Part shown: positions 22,823-31,899 of the stretch, piece after piece
Numbering within the stretch: position 1 is the stretch's first letter
How the letters are laid out: every line of letters starts with the position of its first letter
From: Paucibacter sp. PLA-PC-4
GTDB lineage: Bacteria > Pseudomonadota > Gammaproteobacteria > Burkholderiales > Burkholderiaceae_C
DNA: 64,000 nucleotides
Reading direction: 5' to 3'
NCBI RefSeq assembly: GCF_026241155.1
Contig: NZ_JAPFGP010000006.1
Span: forward strand, 62,001-126,000
Made by a program: the position numbers and the translations under genes
Notes under the pieces: model-generated
Told to the model about the DNA's origin: nothing
Database searches by the model: none
Seen by the model: only the letters and a program-made list of their open reading frames with translations

Positions 22823-23599
22823 ATGCAGGACGGGGCAGCAGGAGGGCTGGGCCGGCGCGCCTTCACGGTGCTGGCGCTGACGGGAATGGTCATCGGGGGC
22901 GCCGAGTCGCGAGAGCCCGGCGTACGGCTGCGCGGATTCACCGAGAACCTGCCGCCGCTGAACCACGAGATCGACGGTGAGCCCGCTGGCTTCAGCGTCG
23001 AGCTGCTGCGGCTGATCGCCGCTGAGACCGGGCTGCCGCTGGACATCGAAGTCATGCCCTGGCCGCGTGCTCAGCAGGGCGCCTCGCAAACCCCGGCCAG
23101 CTTGCTGTTTTCGCTGACCCGCACGCCCGAGCGCGAAACCCAGTTCCAATGGGTGGGGCCGATCAGCCCGCGCCGCATCATGATTTACCGGCTCAACCAG
23201 CGCACCGACATCCAGCTCAGCAGCCTGCACCAGTTGCAGGGCCACCGGATCGGCGTGGTGCGCGACTCGGCGGCGGCACGCCAGCTGCTGGCCGACGGGC
23301 TGCGACCCGAGGAGCATCTGGAGTGGGCGCTGGATGACGAGAGCAATCTGCGCAAGCTCCTGGCTGGCCGCATGTCACTGCTGCTGATGCTGGACTGGGC
23401 GGCCGCCTGGCATCTGCGCCGGCTGCAGCTGCCTTCGGACACGCTGAGTGCCGTGCTGCCCCACGACACCGACAAGTCCTATTGGTACGGTCTGCCGCCC
23501 GACAGCGACCCGGCCCTGGTGAAGCGCCTGCAGACGGCGCTGGACCGTATCAGACGCGACGGCCGCTATGCACAGCTGCGGCAGCGCTACTTCGCCTGA
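22823..23599 (+). CDS. Periplasmic solute-binding protein, family 3-like
   Basis: 258 residues from the ATG at 22823. The N terminus has an RRAFTVLALTGMVIGG segment that may act as a twin-arginine-like or ordinary signal. The mature part is a family-3 type fold: GFTENLPPLNHEIDGEPAGFSVELLRLIAAETG is the usual opening lobe, and VGPISPRRIMIYRL and IGVVRDSAA are hinge and second-lobe blocks. No permease or ATPase is next to it, so it may be an orphan binding protein or a ligand-binding protein without transport. Ligand unknown. Confidence 0.78.
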   Translation: MQDGAAGGLGRRAFTVLALTGMVIGGAESREPGVRLRGFTENLPPLNHEIDGEPAGFSVELLRLIAAETGLPLDIEVMPWPRAQQGASQTPASLLFSLTRTPERETQFQWVGPISPRRIMIYRLNQRTDIQLSSLHQLQGHRIGVVRDSAAARQLLADGLRPEEHLEWALDDESNLRKLLAGRMSLLLMLDWAAAWHLRRLQLPSDTLSAVLPHDTDKSYWYGLPPDSDPALVKRLQTALDRIRRDGRYAQLRQRYFA

Positions 23600-23640
23600 A
23601 TCGCTAGACTGGCAGAGCCCACCATCGCCCGAGGCCGCCG

Positions 23641-24171
23641 ATGACCATTTTGCAGACCGAAAGACTCCGCCTGGAGCCCTTTGCGGACCACCATTTCGAG
23701 GGCCTGCACGCGATCGACAGTGACCCCGAGGTGATGCGCTACATCAGCGGCAAGCCCGACACCCGCGAAGACACGGCGGCGGGGATAGCCCGGGTCAAGG
23801 CCCGCTGGGCCGAGTGGGGCTATTCCTGGTGGGCCTTCATCGAAACGGACAGCGACCAGGTCGTCGGCTCCGGTTGCATCCAGCACCTGGCTCGGGACAG
23901 AAGCAATCCTCTGGAAATCGGCTGGCGGCTGCGGCGCGACCGCTGGCACCAGGGCTTAGCCTCGGAGGCGGCCCAGGTCATGGCCGCCTTCGCCTTCGAC
24001 ACCTTGCGCACGCCGCTGCTGTGCGCCGTCTGCCACCCCGACAACAAGGGCTCGGCGCGCGTGATGCAGCGGCTGGGCATGAGTTATCGTGGGGTCGAGC
24101 GCTGGTACACGATGGACACCTCGGTCTACGAGATCAGCCGCGCGGACTGGCAAATACGAACCGGATCTTAG
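23641..24171 (+). CDS. GNAT-family N-acetyltransferase (RimJ/RimL type)
   Basis: 176 residues of the Acetyltransf_3 subgroup. It begins with LQTERLRLEPFADHHFEGL, continues with EIGWRLRRDRWHQGLASEAAQ (acetyl-CoA pyrophosphate loop, RxxxxGxA-like) and ends with VCHPDNKGSARVMQRLGM, the usual motif B. It would transfer an acetyl group to an amine, protein N terminus or antibiotic; the acceptor cannot be told. It is followed by a 62-residue gene after 14 bases. Confidence 0.85.
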   Translation: MTILQTERLRLEPFADHHFEGLHAIDSDPEVMRYISGKPDTREDTAAGIARVKARWAEWGYSWWAFIETDSDQVVGSGCIQHLARDRSNPLEIGWRLRRDRWHQGLASEAAQVMAAFAFDTLRTPLLCAVCHPDNKGSARVMQRLGMSYRGVERWYTMDTSVYEISRADWQIRTGS

Positions 24172-24185
24172 TTAGGAGCCCCACG

Positions 24186-24374
24186 ATGCAGACCCTTGAC
24201 GAGATGCTGACGCTGAAGCTGCTGACCCCCGATCAACACGACGAGATACGCGCCTGGGCGCGCCGGGCCAAGACGCCCGAGAAGATCATGCAGATGCCGC
24301 CCCATCTGTGGCGGGCGCTCGAGGAGGCCAGTGTGCTGATGGACTTCGACGCGGACCTGGCCACCAGCCAGTAG
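24186..24374 (+). CDS. Small conserved-looking protein, 62 residues
   Basis: A 62-codon gene with TTAGGAG eight bases before its ATG. It encodes a soluble, helical, charged protein (MLTLKLLTPDQHDEIRAWARRAKTPEKIMQM, then a PPHLWRALEEASVLM block). There is no signal or membrane segment. Good ribosome site, codon bias like its neighbours and the tight fit between the GNAT gene and parA support it being real. No function is recognised. Confidence 0.7.
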   Translation: MQTLDEMLTLKLLTPDQHDEIRAWARRAKTPEKIMQMPPHLWRALEEASVLMDFDADLATSQ

Positions 24375-24384
24375 CCGCCGTGGT

Positions 24385-24406
24385 GCTGCGCCGGCCGGGG
24401 CGCAGC
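24385..24406 (+). promoter_or_regulatory. GC hairpin between the 62-residue gene and parA
   Basis: Perfect 8-base arms GCTGCGCC (24385-24392) and GGCGCAGC (24399-24406) enclose GGCCGG. There is no T-run after it, so it is not a standard terminator; it may be a leader structure for parA. Confidence 0.3.
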
Positions 24407-24470
24407 CATCACCATCGACCGGCCATTGCTGCAGTGCACAATAGGCGCTCCACCAGCCTCGGGAGCTTGC

Positions 24471-25244
24471 ATGCGCCGCGTTGTCTTCAATCAGAAGGGT
24501 GGGGTCGGCAAGTCGACCATCGCCAGCAATCTGGCCGCTATCGCGGCCTCTCGCGGTCGGCGCACCCTGCTGATCGATCTCGACCCGCAAGGCAATAGCA
24601 GCCGCTATCTGCTGGGCGACACGGCCGACGATGCAGCCGCCGGGGCGGCCGAGTTCTTCGAGAGCACGCTGAAATTCAGCGTGCGCGCACCCAAGACCGA
24701 TGACTTCATCGTCGAGACGCCCTGGCCCGATCTGCAACTGATGCCCGCCAGTCCGGCGCTTGACGAGTTGCACGGCAAGCTGGAGAGCCGCTACAAGATC
24801 TACAAGCTGCGCGACGCTCTGCTCGAGCTGGCCGAGGACTACGACGAGATCTGGATCGACACGCCGCCGGCCCTGAACTTCTACACCCGCTCGGCGCTGA
24901 TCGCGGCCGAGGGCTGCCTGATCCCCTTCGACTGCGACGACTTCTCACGCCGCGCCCTCTACGGCCTGCTCGACAGCGTGCAGGAGATCCGTGCCGACCA
25001 CAATGCGGAGCTGCGGGTCGAGGGTATCGTGGTCAACCAGTTCCAGCCACGCGCCAGCCTGCCGCAGCGCACCGTGCAAGAGCTCATAGCCGAGGGCCTG
25101 CCGGTGCTGCAGCCCTATCTGAGCGCCAGCGTCAAGATCAAGGAGTCGCACGAGCTGGCGCGGCCGATGATCCATCTGGATCCGCGCCACAAGCTGAGCC
25201 TGGAGTTTGTGGCTTTGTACGAAGGCCTGAACCCGGACGCCTGA
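24471..25244 (+). CDS. ParA-family ATPase, orphan
   Basis: 257 residues from the ATG at 24471 with GGGAGC upstream. The deviant Walker A is VVFNQKGGVGKSTIASNLA at the very start, Walker B-like IWIDTPPALNF follows, and LLIDLDPQGNSSRYLLG is the A' box. No ParB/Spo0J gene or parS cluster is adjacent, and the protein has no N-terminal helix-turn-helix. So it is an orphan ParA/MinD-like ATPase that may position a protein complex, plasmid-like cargo or chemotaxis cluster. It is likely co-transcribed with the preceding 62-residue gene. Confidence 0.88.
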   Translation: MRRVVFNQKGGVGKSTIASNLAAIAASRGRRTLLIDLDPQGNSSRYLLGDTADDAAAGAAEFFESTLKFSVRAPKTDDFIVETPWPDLQLMPASPALDELHGKLESRYKIYKLRDALLELAEDYDEIWIDTPPALNFYTRSALIAAEGCLIPFDCDDFSRRALYGLLDSVQEIRADHNAELRVEGIVVNQFQPRASLPQRTVQELIAEGLPVLQPYLSASVKIKESHELARPMIHLDPRHKLSLEFVALYEGLNPDA

Positions 25245-25268
25245 CAGCGCGGCGCCCGGGCACAAGAC

Positions 25269-27446
25269 CTACTGCGGCACGCTCAGTACGCCGGCATCGA
25301 AGGCGATGGCATCGGCGGGCGCCGGCGTCGCGGCCCAGGGCGGCACATCGCCGGCCGCCAGCGCGGCCGCAGCGGCGCGCGGCGTCGTGCGAACCACCTG
25401 GCTGGCCGGCAGCGCCGTACCGTTCTTCAGGTGGGCCCACATCTGATCCATCGCGCGCACGAAGTAGACGTGCAGCGGGATGTAGCGGGTCTCATAGCCC
25501 AGCAGCGCGCCAAAGGCGATGAAGCTGTCGAAATGTTGCGCATTGGTGACTTCGTAGTAGCGGGTCTTGGCCGTGGCCGCCTCCTGCACCAGGTTCTTGC
25601 CGTAATAGGCGCGCCCCGCATGGTTGACCGGGATCAGCGTGTCGTTGCGGCCGGCAACGATGATGGTGGGCAGGCCGCGCAGCTTGGCGCTGAGCTGCAC
25701 CTCGTTCATGCCGGCGATCACGCGGTCCGACCAGGCTTTCATAGTGCCGAACAGGCCGGCGCCACTGACCGTGTCCTTGCCGGTCACCAGGGTCCGCATA
25801 CACAGCGCTCCGTCGAGCGCGAAGTCGGCGCTGGCGCTGCCCGGCGAGACGGCCAGAAAGTCCAGCTTGGCGCCTCCGACTGAGTCGTTGTAGACGATGT
25901 TGACACCCGAGGTGGGCGGCACGCCGTTGCCGCCCGAGAACAGCGAGGCCTGCACCGCCGGCACCTGGGCGACCACATCGCCGCTGGCATTGGTGTTGGC
26001 ATAGCTGAAGCCGCAGACGTTGTCCGTGACCTTGAAGCGGCCGTAGCTGTTCACATAGGTCATCACGATGGAGTTGGTCGCGAAGCGGTAGTGCGACTGC
26101 TGCAGATAGTTGGTCTCGGCCATCCAGCCATAGGCGTTCATCTTGGCAAGCGCCTCGTCGGCCTGCTCGGCCAGGCTCGCGCCGGCGAGAAGTCCGCGGG
26201 TCTTCAGCGCCGCGCAGCGGTTCTGCGCGGATGCTGTGTAGGCGGCCGGCCAGAAGGCCGCATTCAGCGACAGCCCGGCCTGGGTCGAGAGCGCCGCGCA
26301 GGGCTGGTAGATGTTGGCGAAAGTGAAGTAGTCGATCAGCGGCTTGCTGTGCGTGGCCACCGTGGTCGCGCCCTGCTTGATCGTCAGTCCCGTGTTGGCG
26401 CCGGGTTGGGCATTCGGCTCGGTGACGGCCACGCCGTCGATCAGACTCTCGGTGTCCTGCTCGGCCGCCGCCAGCGCGGCGCCGCCGCCGTTGGAGACAG
26501 ACGAAGCGATCACCGTGGTGTTGGCCGGCGTGATCACGACCTCCTTCTTGCCGGGCTGTGCGGCGATGTCCTTGCCGTACTTCTCGTTGAGCACATAGAA
26601 AGCGAACTTGATTGCGCGCAAGGTGTCGCGGCCCCAGTCCTTCTCGGGGTTCTGCTGCGAGTGCGCATGCTTGTAGGCAACCCGGTTCGGGAAGGCTGCG
26701 TTGTAGCCCAGGCGCTCGGCCTCGCTGAGATCGGCCTTGAAATGTGCCTTCTTGGCGGCCGCCGTCGCGCTGGCGATGGTGCCGTCGATCTGGATCAGGT
26801 TGTCGCTCATCAGGTCGTGCAGACCGTTGCCCGAGCCCTTGTCCACATAGGCCACCGCGCAGCCGCGCTTGAGGCCCCATTCGCCGGCCGTGCCGATGGC
26901 GCCGTACACGCCACGCGAACCCGAGGAGGTTGCGCTGACGATGCAGGGCTTGGTGGCGTCGAAGCCGACCGGGACCTGGACCATCATTACCACGTTGTGC
27001 TTTCCCGAGCCGTCGTCGGCCACCGCGATGTGTTCGCTGCCGGCCACCTTGCCTTCCCCCAGCGTGTCAGCACCGGCGTTGTCGATATTGGGGCCGTAGA
27101 GCCTGCCAAAGCCGCCTGCGGCGGTGTAGTCGACCAGGGCGCGGTAGTTGGTGAAGATGGCATTGCGGCGCGCCTCGGCGACGGTAGGCGCCAACGGGTT
27201 GGCGAAGGCCGGCGCGGCCGCCGCGAGCAGGCCGGTCTTACCAAGGCCGCCGGTCAGCAGGTCATCGCTGGCGCCGTCATAGTTGGCCGCCACCACGGCG
27301 CCGCTGATGAAGCTGGGCAAATTGTTGACCACGGGCGCCGGAGCCGGCGGAGGGGCCGGCGGCGTCGGCGCTGGATCGTCTGAACCGCCGCAGCCGCTCA
27401 GCAAAGCGACGGCCAGGCAGGAGGATGTTGCAGTGAAGCGTTTCAT
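25269..27446 (-). CDS. D-(-)-3-hydroxybutyrate oligomer hydrolase, lipoprotein
   Basis: 725 residues, the length of extracellular 3-hydroxybutyrate oligomer hydrolases of Ralstonia-type bacteria. It has a lipobox (LLSGC) and a Pro/Ala-rich linker, then FTNYRALVDYTAAGGFGRLYGPN, a SATSSGSRGVYGAIG block and the likely nucleophile serine in IASSVSNGGGAAL. It would cut oligomers of 3-hydroxybutyrate to monomers, finishing extracellular or periplasmic PHB breakdown. It is divergent from the PAS-LuxR gene across 112 bases. Confidence 0.9.
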   Translation of the reverse strand: MKRFTATSSCLAVALLSGCGGSDDPAPTPPAPPPAPAPVVNNLPSFISGAVVAANYDGASDDLLTGGLGKTGLLAAAAPAFANPLAPTVAEARRNAIFTNYRALVDYTAAGGFGRLYGPNIDNAGADTLGEGKVAGSEHIAVADDGSGKHNVVMMVQVPVGFDATKPCIVSATSSGSRGVYGAIGTAGEWGLKRGCAVAYVDKGSGNGLHDLMSDNLIQIDGTIASATAAAKKAHFKADLSEAERLGYNAAFPNRVAYKHAHSQQNPEKDWGRDTLRAIKFAFYVLNEKYGKDIAAQPGKKEVVITPANTTVIASSVSNGGGAALAAAEQDTESLIDGVAVTEPNAQPGANTGLTIKQGATTVATHSKPLIDYFTFANIYQPCAALSTQAGLSLNAAFWPAAYTASAQNRCAALKTRGLLAGASLAEQADEALAKMNAYGWMAETNYLQQSHYRFATNSIVMTYVNSYGRFKVTDNVCGFSYANTNASGDVVAQVPAVQASLFSGGNGVPPTSGVNIVYNDSVGGAKLDFLAVSPGSASADFALDGALCMRTLVTGKDTVSGAGLFGTMKAWSDRVIAGMNEVQLSAKLRGLPTIIVAGRNDTLIPVNHAGRAYYGKNLVQEAATAKTRYYEVTNAQHFDSFIAFGALLGYETRYIPLHVYFVRAMDQMWAHLKNGTALPASQVVRTTPRAAAAALAAGDVPPWAATPAPADAIAFDAGVLSVPQ

Positions 27447-27516
27447 CGATGATGTCTCCGGTGATTCGGTGGGGCCTCTCGATGGGGGCCTTGATCCGCT
27501 CAGCCCATGGTGACAA

Positions 27517-27529
27517 TCCCGAGTCGGGA
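27517..27529. promoter_or_regulatory. Perfect 13-base palindrome between divergent genes
   Basis: TCCCGA, G, TCGGGA forms a perfect palindrome in the gap between the oligomer hydrolase and the PAS-LuxR gene, 29 bases before the latter's ATG. It is a candidate operator, for example for autoregulation; binder not known. Confidence 0.3.
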
Positions 27530-27558
27530 CGGCTGGCAGTCCGCTAGGCTAGGCAGCC

Positions 27559-28134
27559 ATGCACATCAGCGACAGCCCCGTGATTACGCCCGGGTTTTCC
27601 CCAGCCGAGACCTTTGCGGCGCTGAGCCCGCTGGGCCTGGTGCTGGCCCGCGAGCGCGTGCTGCTGTGGGTCAATGAGGCCTTTGCCACGATGTTCGGCT
27701 ATGCCCGCGAGGACCTGATCGGCCAGAGCTTCTGCCTGCTGTTCGCGACCAAGGCCGAGTTCGAACGCATAGGCCTGCGCATGCAGACCGCGCTGGGCAG
27801 CAGCGGCCACTACCAGGACGAGCGCCTGATGCGCTGCCGCGACGGACGGCTGCAGTGGTTTCGTGTCCATGGCCACACCAGCGACCGCTCGGCGCCTCTG
27901 CGCGAAGCGGCCTGGGTTTTCGAGCCGCTGACCGGCGGTGTCGCGCCTGGCGCGTTGAGTCCGCGCGAGCGCGAGGTGCTGGCCGGCATGGTCGGCGGCC
28001 AGACAGCCAAGGAGTGCGCGCGCGAGCTCGGGCTGTCGCCGCGCACCGTCGAAAAACTGCGCGGCCGGCTTCGCCAGCGCTACGGCGTGCACACCGCCGC
28101 CGGGCTGATGGGGCGTGTGCTGGGATTGCCGTGA
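27559..28134 (+). CDS. PAS-domain LuxR-type transcriptional regulator
   Basis: 191 residues. An N-terminal PAS domain (VLLWVNEAFATMFGYAREDLIGQSF, then QWFRVHGHTS) is joined to a C-terminal LuxR/FixJ helix-turn-helix (LSPREREVLAGMVGGQTAKE, LGLSPRTVEKLRGRLRQRYGV). There is no receiver domain, so it is a one-component regulator that may sense a small molecule or redox state in the cytosol. It precedes the Liv-like transporter operon by 104 bases and is divergent from the 3-hydroxybutyrate oligomer hydrolase, so either may be its target. Confidence 0.85.
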   Translation: MHISDSPVITPGFSPAETFAALSPLGLVLARERVLLWVNEAFATMFGYAREDLIGQSFCLLFATKAEFERIGLRMQTALGSSGHYQDERLMRCRDGRLQWFRVHGHTSDRSAPLREAAWVFEPLTGGVAPGALSPREREVLAGMVGGQTAKECARELGLSPRTVEKLRGRLRQRYGVHTAAGLMGRVLGLP

Positions 28135-28238
28135 ACGTCATCCGGGTAAGCCCTTGCGCAATCGTACGTAAAGGTCTTCACCCTGCCCCGGCCACCCGGG
28201 ATCGCCCTACATTGGGCCTCCAACTCTAAGAAAAGCCG

Positions 28239-29009
28239 ATGAGCGAACTCATCCTGGAGACACGCGGACTCACCAAAGAGTTCAAGGGCTTTACCGCCGT
28301 CGATGGCGTGGACCTGCGGGTCCAGCGCGGGCATATCCATGCCCTGATCGGCCCCAACGGCGCTGGCAAGACCACCTGCTTCAACTTGCTGACCAAATTC
28401 CTGGAGCCGACCCGCGGCGCCATCGTGTTCAACGGCGTTGACATCACCGGCGAGAAGCCGGCCCAGATTGCACGGCGCGGCGTGATCCGCTCGTTTCAGA
28501 TATCGGCAGTGTTCCCGCATCTGACGGTACTGGAGAACGTACGCATCGGTCTGCAGCGCTTCACCGGCACCAGCTTTCATTTCTGGAAGGGATTGACCGC
28601 GCTGCAGCAGCTCGACGCCCGGGTGCTGGCCCTGCTGGAGCTGGTGGACCTGCGCGAGATGGCGGCGCTCAAGGCGGCCGACCTGCCCTATGGCCGCAAG
28701 CGCGCGCTCGAGATCGCGACGACGATGGCGATGGAGCCAGCGCTGATGCTGCTGGACGAGCCAACCCAGGGCATGGGCCATGAGGACGTCGAACGCGTCA
28801 CCGATCTGATCAAGCGGGTGGCCGAGGGCCGCACCGTGCTGATGGTTGAACACAATATGCGCGTGGTCTCGAAGATTGCCGACCGCATCACCGTGCTGGC
28901 GCGCGGTGCCGTGCTGGCCGAGGGCGACTACAACGAGGTGTCCAAGCACCCGGCGGTGCTGGAGGCCTATATGGGCAGCGAAGCGACCGAACTGCAGGGG
29001 GCGCACTGA
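28239..29009 (+). CDS. Branched-chain-type ABC transporter ATPase (LivG-like)
   Basis: 256 residues. Walker A GPNGAGKTT near residue 40, the Q-loop region SFQISAVFPHLT, the DLPYGRKRALEIAT signature and Walker B LMLLDEPTQGMG are all present. The C-terminal extension after VLMVEHNMRVV is typical of LivG/UrtD ATPases. It is the first gene of a five-gene uptake operon and its stop overlaps the next ATG (TGATG). Confidence 0.92.
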   Translation: MSELILETRGLTKEFKGFTAVDGVDLRVQRGHIHALIGPNGAGKTTCFNLLTKFLEPTRGAIVFNGVDITGEKPAQIARRGVIRSFQISAVFPHLTVLENVRIGLQRFTGTSFHFWKGLTALQQLDARVLALLELVDLREMAALKAADLPYGRKRALEIATTMAMEPALMLLDEPTQGMGHEDVERVTDLIKRVAEGRTVLMVEHNMRVVSKIADRITVLARGAVLAEGDYNEVSKHPAVLEAYMGSEATELQGAH

Positions 29010-29719
29010 TGTCGATCGCTCTCGAAATCACAGATCTGCACGCCTGGTACGGCGAAAGCCACATCCTGCACGGCATCAATCTGAGCGTGCCAAAGGGTCA
29101 GGTCATGACCTTGCTGGGCCGCAACGGCGCAGGCCGCACCACCACCTTGCGCGCCATCATGGGCCTGACCGGTGACCGCAAAGGTTCGATCAAGGTGCAT
29201 GGCCAGGAGACCATCGGGCTGCCGACCCACCGCATCGCCCACCTGGGGCTGGGCTACTGCCCGGAGGAGCGCGGCATCTTCGCCTCGCTCACCACCGAGG
29301 AGAACCTGCGCCTGCCGCCGCGCCTGCCCGGCGGCCAGGGCAAGCTGATGAGCGAAGCCGAGATCTACGCGATGTTCCCCAACCTGGCAGAGCGCCGCCA
29401 GAGCCAGGGCACACGCCTGTCCGGCGGCGAGCAGCAGATGCTGGCCGTGGCCCGCATCCTGCGCACCGGCGCCGACATCCTGCTGCTCGACGAGATCTCC
29501 GAGGGACTGGCCCCGGTGATCGTCCAGGCCCTGGCCCGCATGATCAAGACGCTCAAGTCCCAGGGCTTCACCATTGTGATGGTGGAGCAGAACTTCCGTT
29601 TCGCCGCGCCGCTGGCCGATCACTTCGTCGTGATCGAGCATGGCAACGTCGTCGAATCCTTTCCCGCCGCCGAGCTAGAGGCCAAAAGAGCCGTGCTCGA
29701 CGAGCTGCTCAGTGTCTGA
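29009..29719 (+). CDS. Branched-chain-type ABC transporter ATPase (LivF-like)
   Basis: 236 residues, the second ATPase of the pair. The family order is GINLSVPKGQVMTLLGRNGAG, TRLSGGEQQMLAVARIL and ILLLDEISEGLAPVIV. The Walker A reads GRNGAGRTTT with arginine 43 where lysine is usual. In related transporters I recall this R variant, so it may be tolerated, with LivG supplying a canonical site. Directly follows livG with overlapping stop and start. Confidence 0.92.
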   Translation: MSIALEITDLHAWYGESHILHGINLSVPKGQVMTLLGRNGAGRTTTLRAIMGLTGDRKGSIKVHGQETIGLPTHRIAHLGLGYCPEERGIFASLTTEENLRLPPRLPGGQGKLMSEAEIYAMFPNLAERRQSQGTRLSGGEQQMLAVARILRTGADILLLDEISEGLAPVIVQALARMIKTLKSQGFTIVMVEQNFRFAAPLADHFVVIEHGNVVESFPAAELEAKRAVLDELLSV

Positions 29720-29758
29720 GTCCTCCATCAACCTCACATGCCCATCAAGGAGACAAGC

Positions 29759-30979
29759 ATGACCTACTCTCTCAAACGCGTTGCCCTGGCCGCTTGCGCA
29801 GCCTGCGCGCTGTCCGGCGGTTCCTTCCAGGCCCAGGCCCAGATCTCCGGCGATGTGGTCAAGATCGGCATCATCACCGACATGTCCAGCCTCTACGCTG
29901 ACATCGACGGTGCCGGTGGCGTCGAGGCCATCAAGCTGGCCATCGCCGACATGAAGGGCATGGTCGCCGGCAAGAAGATCGAGCTGATCTATGCCGACCA
30001 CCAGAACAAGGCCGACGTGGCAGCGTCCAAGGCGCGCGAGTGGATCGACACCCAGGGCCTTGACATGCTGATCGGCGGCACCAACTCGGGCGCCAATCTG
30101 GCGATGGCCAAGATCGCGGCCGAGAAGAAGAAGCCCTTCATCTCGATCGGCGCCGCCTCCTCGCGCCTGACCAACGAGGACTGCACGCCCTACACCATCC
30201 ACTACGCGTATGACACCGTGGCCCTGGCCAACGGCACCGGCAATGCGGTGGTCAAGAGCGGCGGCAAGAGCTGGTACTTCCTGACCGCCGACTATGCCTT
30301 CGGCGCCTCGCTGCAAAGCGATGCTACGGCCGTCGTGCAAAAGGCCGGCGGCACCGTCGTGGGCAGCGTCAAGCACCCACTGTCGGCCAGCGACTTCAGC
30401 TCCTTCCTGTTGCAGGCCCAGGGCAGCAAGGCCCAAATCCTGGGCCTGGCCAATGCCGGCGGTGACACGATCAACTCGATCAAAGCTGCCAACGAGTTCG
30501 GCATCACGAAGACGATGAAGCTGGCCGGTCTGCTGATGTTCATCAACGACATCCATTCGCTGGGTCTGCAGGCGACACAGGGCATGTATCTGACCGACGG
30601 CTGGTACTGGAACCAGAGCCCCGAGTCGCGCGTCTGGGCGCGTCGCTTCTTCGACAAAATGAAGCGCATGCCGTCGATGCTGCAGGCTGGTGACTACTCG
30701 GCGACGATGCACTATCTGAAGGCCGTCGAGACCACCAAGACCGACGATGCCGACAAGGTGATCGCCAGCATGAAAGCCACCAAGGTCAACGACTTCTTTG
30801 CCAAGAACGGCGAGATCGGCCCCGACGGCCGGCACCGCTACGACATGTACCTGATGCAGGTGAAGACCCCGGCCGAATCGAAGGAGCCCTGGGACTACTA
30901 CAAGGTCGCCCAGGTGATCCCGGCCAACGAGGCTTACACGAAGATCTCCGAGAGCAAGTGCGCTCTCGTCAAGAAGTGA
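29759..30979 (+). CDS. Periplasmic amino-acid-type binding protein (LivK-like)
   Basis: 406 residues from the ATG at 29759 with AAGGAGACAAGC upstream; it has a signal peptide ending around SFQAQAQ. It follows the type I periplasmic fold of LivK-like proteins (KIGIITDMSSLYADIDG, ADHQNKADVAASKAREW, AQILGLANAGGDTINSIKAA). The ligand is unknown; this subgroup is often annotated for amino acids, aromatic acids or amides. Long spacing of 39 bases from livF and 32 bases to the next permease suggests independent translation within one operon. Confidence 0.9.
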   Translation: MTYSLKRVALAACAACALSGGSFQAQAQISGDVVKIGIITDMSSLYADIDGAGGVEAIKLAIADMKGMVAGKKIELIYADHQNKADVAASKAREWIDTQGLDMLIGGTNSGANLAMAKIAAEKKKPFISIGAASSRLTNEDCTPYTIHYAYDTVALANGTGNAVVKSGGKSWYFLTADYAFGASLQSDATAVVQKAGGTVVGSVKHPLSASDFSSFLLQAQGSKAQILGLANAGGDTINSIKAANEFGITKTMKLAGLLMFINDIHSLGLQATQGMYLTDGWYWNQSPESRVWARRFFDKMKRMPSMLQAGDYSATMHYLKAVETTKTDDADKVIASMKATKVNDFFAKNGEIGPDGRHRYDMYLMQVKTPAESKEPWDYYKVAQVIPANEAYTKISESKCALVKK

Positions 30980-31011
30980 TCTGAACGTCGATGGATTGAG
31001 CTGCTGAAGAC

Positions 31012-31899
31012 ATGACAGACTTTTTTGGCATTCCTTTGCCGGCGCTGCTCGGGCAGCTGCTGCTGGGCCTGGTGAACGGCTCGTTCTACGCGATGCTGTC
31101 GCTGGGCCTGGCCGTGATCTTCGGCATGCTCAACATCATCAACTTCGCCCACGGCGCCCTCTACATGATGGGCGCGTTCCTGGCCTGGATGGGGCTGGAG
31201 TATTTGGGGCTCAATTACTGGGTGATGCTGCTGCTGGCGCCGCTGATCGTTGGCCTGCTGGGCATCCTGATAGAGCGGCTGCTCTTGCAGTGGCTCTACA
31301 AGCTCGACCATATCTACGGCCTCTTGCTGACCTTCGGCATCACGCTGGTGATGGAAGGCATCTTTCGCAGCTTCTACGGCGTCTCGGGCCAACAGTACAA
31401 CGTGCCCGAGGCCCTGCAGGGTGCGAGCAATCTGGGCTTCATGATCCTGCCGAACTACCGCGCTTGGGTCGTCGTGGCCTCGCTGCTGGTGTGCTTCGCG
31501 GTCTGGGCCCTGATCGAGAAAACCTCGCTGGGCGCCACGCTGCGCGCCGGCACCGAGAACCCCAAGCTGGTGCAGGCCTTCGGCATCAATGTGCCGCGGA
31601 TGATCACGCTGACCTACGCAGGCGGCGTTGCGCTGGCGGCTTTTGCCGGCGTGCTGGCCGCGCCCATCCTGCAGGTCACAGCGCTGATGGGCAGCAATCT
31701 GATCATTGTCGTGTTCGCTGTGGTCGTGATCGGTGGCATGGGGTCCATCCTCGGCTCGATTCTGACCGGCCTCGGTCTTGGGATCGTCGAAGGACTGACC
31801 AAGGTGTTCTACCCCGAGGCCTCCAACACCGTCGTGTTCGTCGTGATGGCCATCGTCCTGCTGGTGCGCCCTGCCGGTCTGTTCGGTAAAGAGAAATGA
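31012..31899 (+). CDS. Branched-chain-type ABC transporter permease (LivH-like)
   Basis: 295 residues with about eight membrane segments. Family blocks are GLVNGSFYAMLSLGLAVIFGMLNIINFAHG, MMGAFLAWM, GIERLLL-like IERLLLQWLY and VIGGMGSILGSILTGLGLGI near the C terminus. It forms the membrane pore with the next gene. The stop overlaps the ATG of livM by four bases. Confidence 0.92.
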   Translation: MTDFFGIPLPALLGQLLLGLVNGSFYAMLSLGLAVIFGMLNIINFAHGALYMMGAFLAWMGLEYLGLNYWVMLLLAPLIVGLLGILIERLLLQWLYKLDHIYGLLLTFGITLVMEGIFRSFYGVSGQQYNVPEALQGASNLGFMILPNYRAWVVVASLLVCFAVWALIEKTSLGATLRAGTENPKLVQAFGINVPRMITLTYAGGVALAAFAGVLAAPILQVTALMGSNLIIVVFAVVVIGGMGSILGSILTGLGLGIVEGLTKVFYPEASNTVVFVVMAIVLLVRPAGLFGKEK

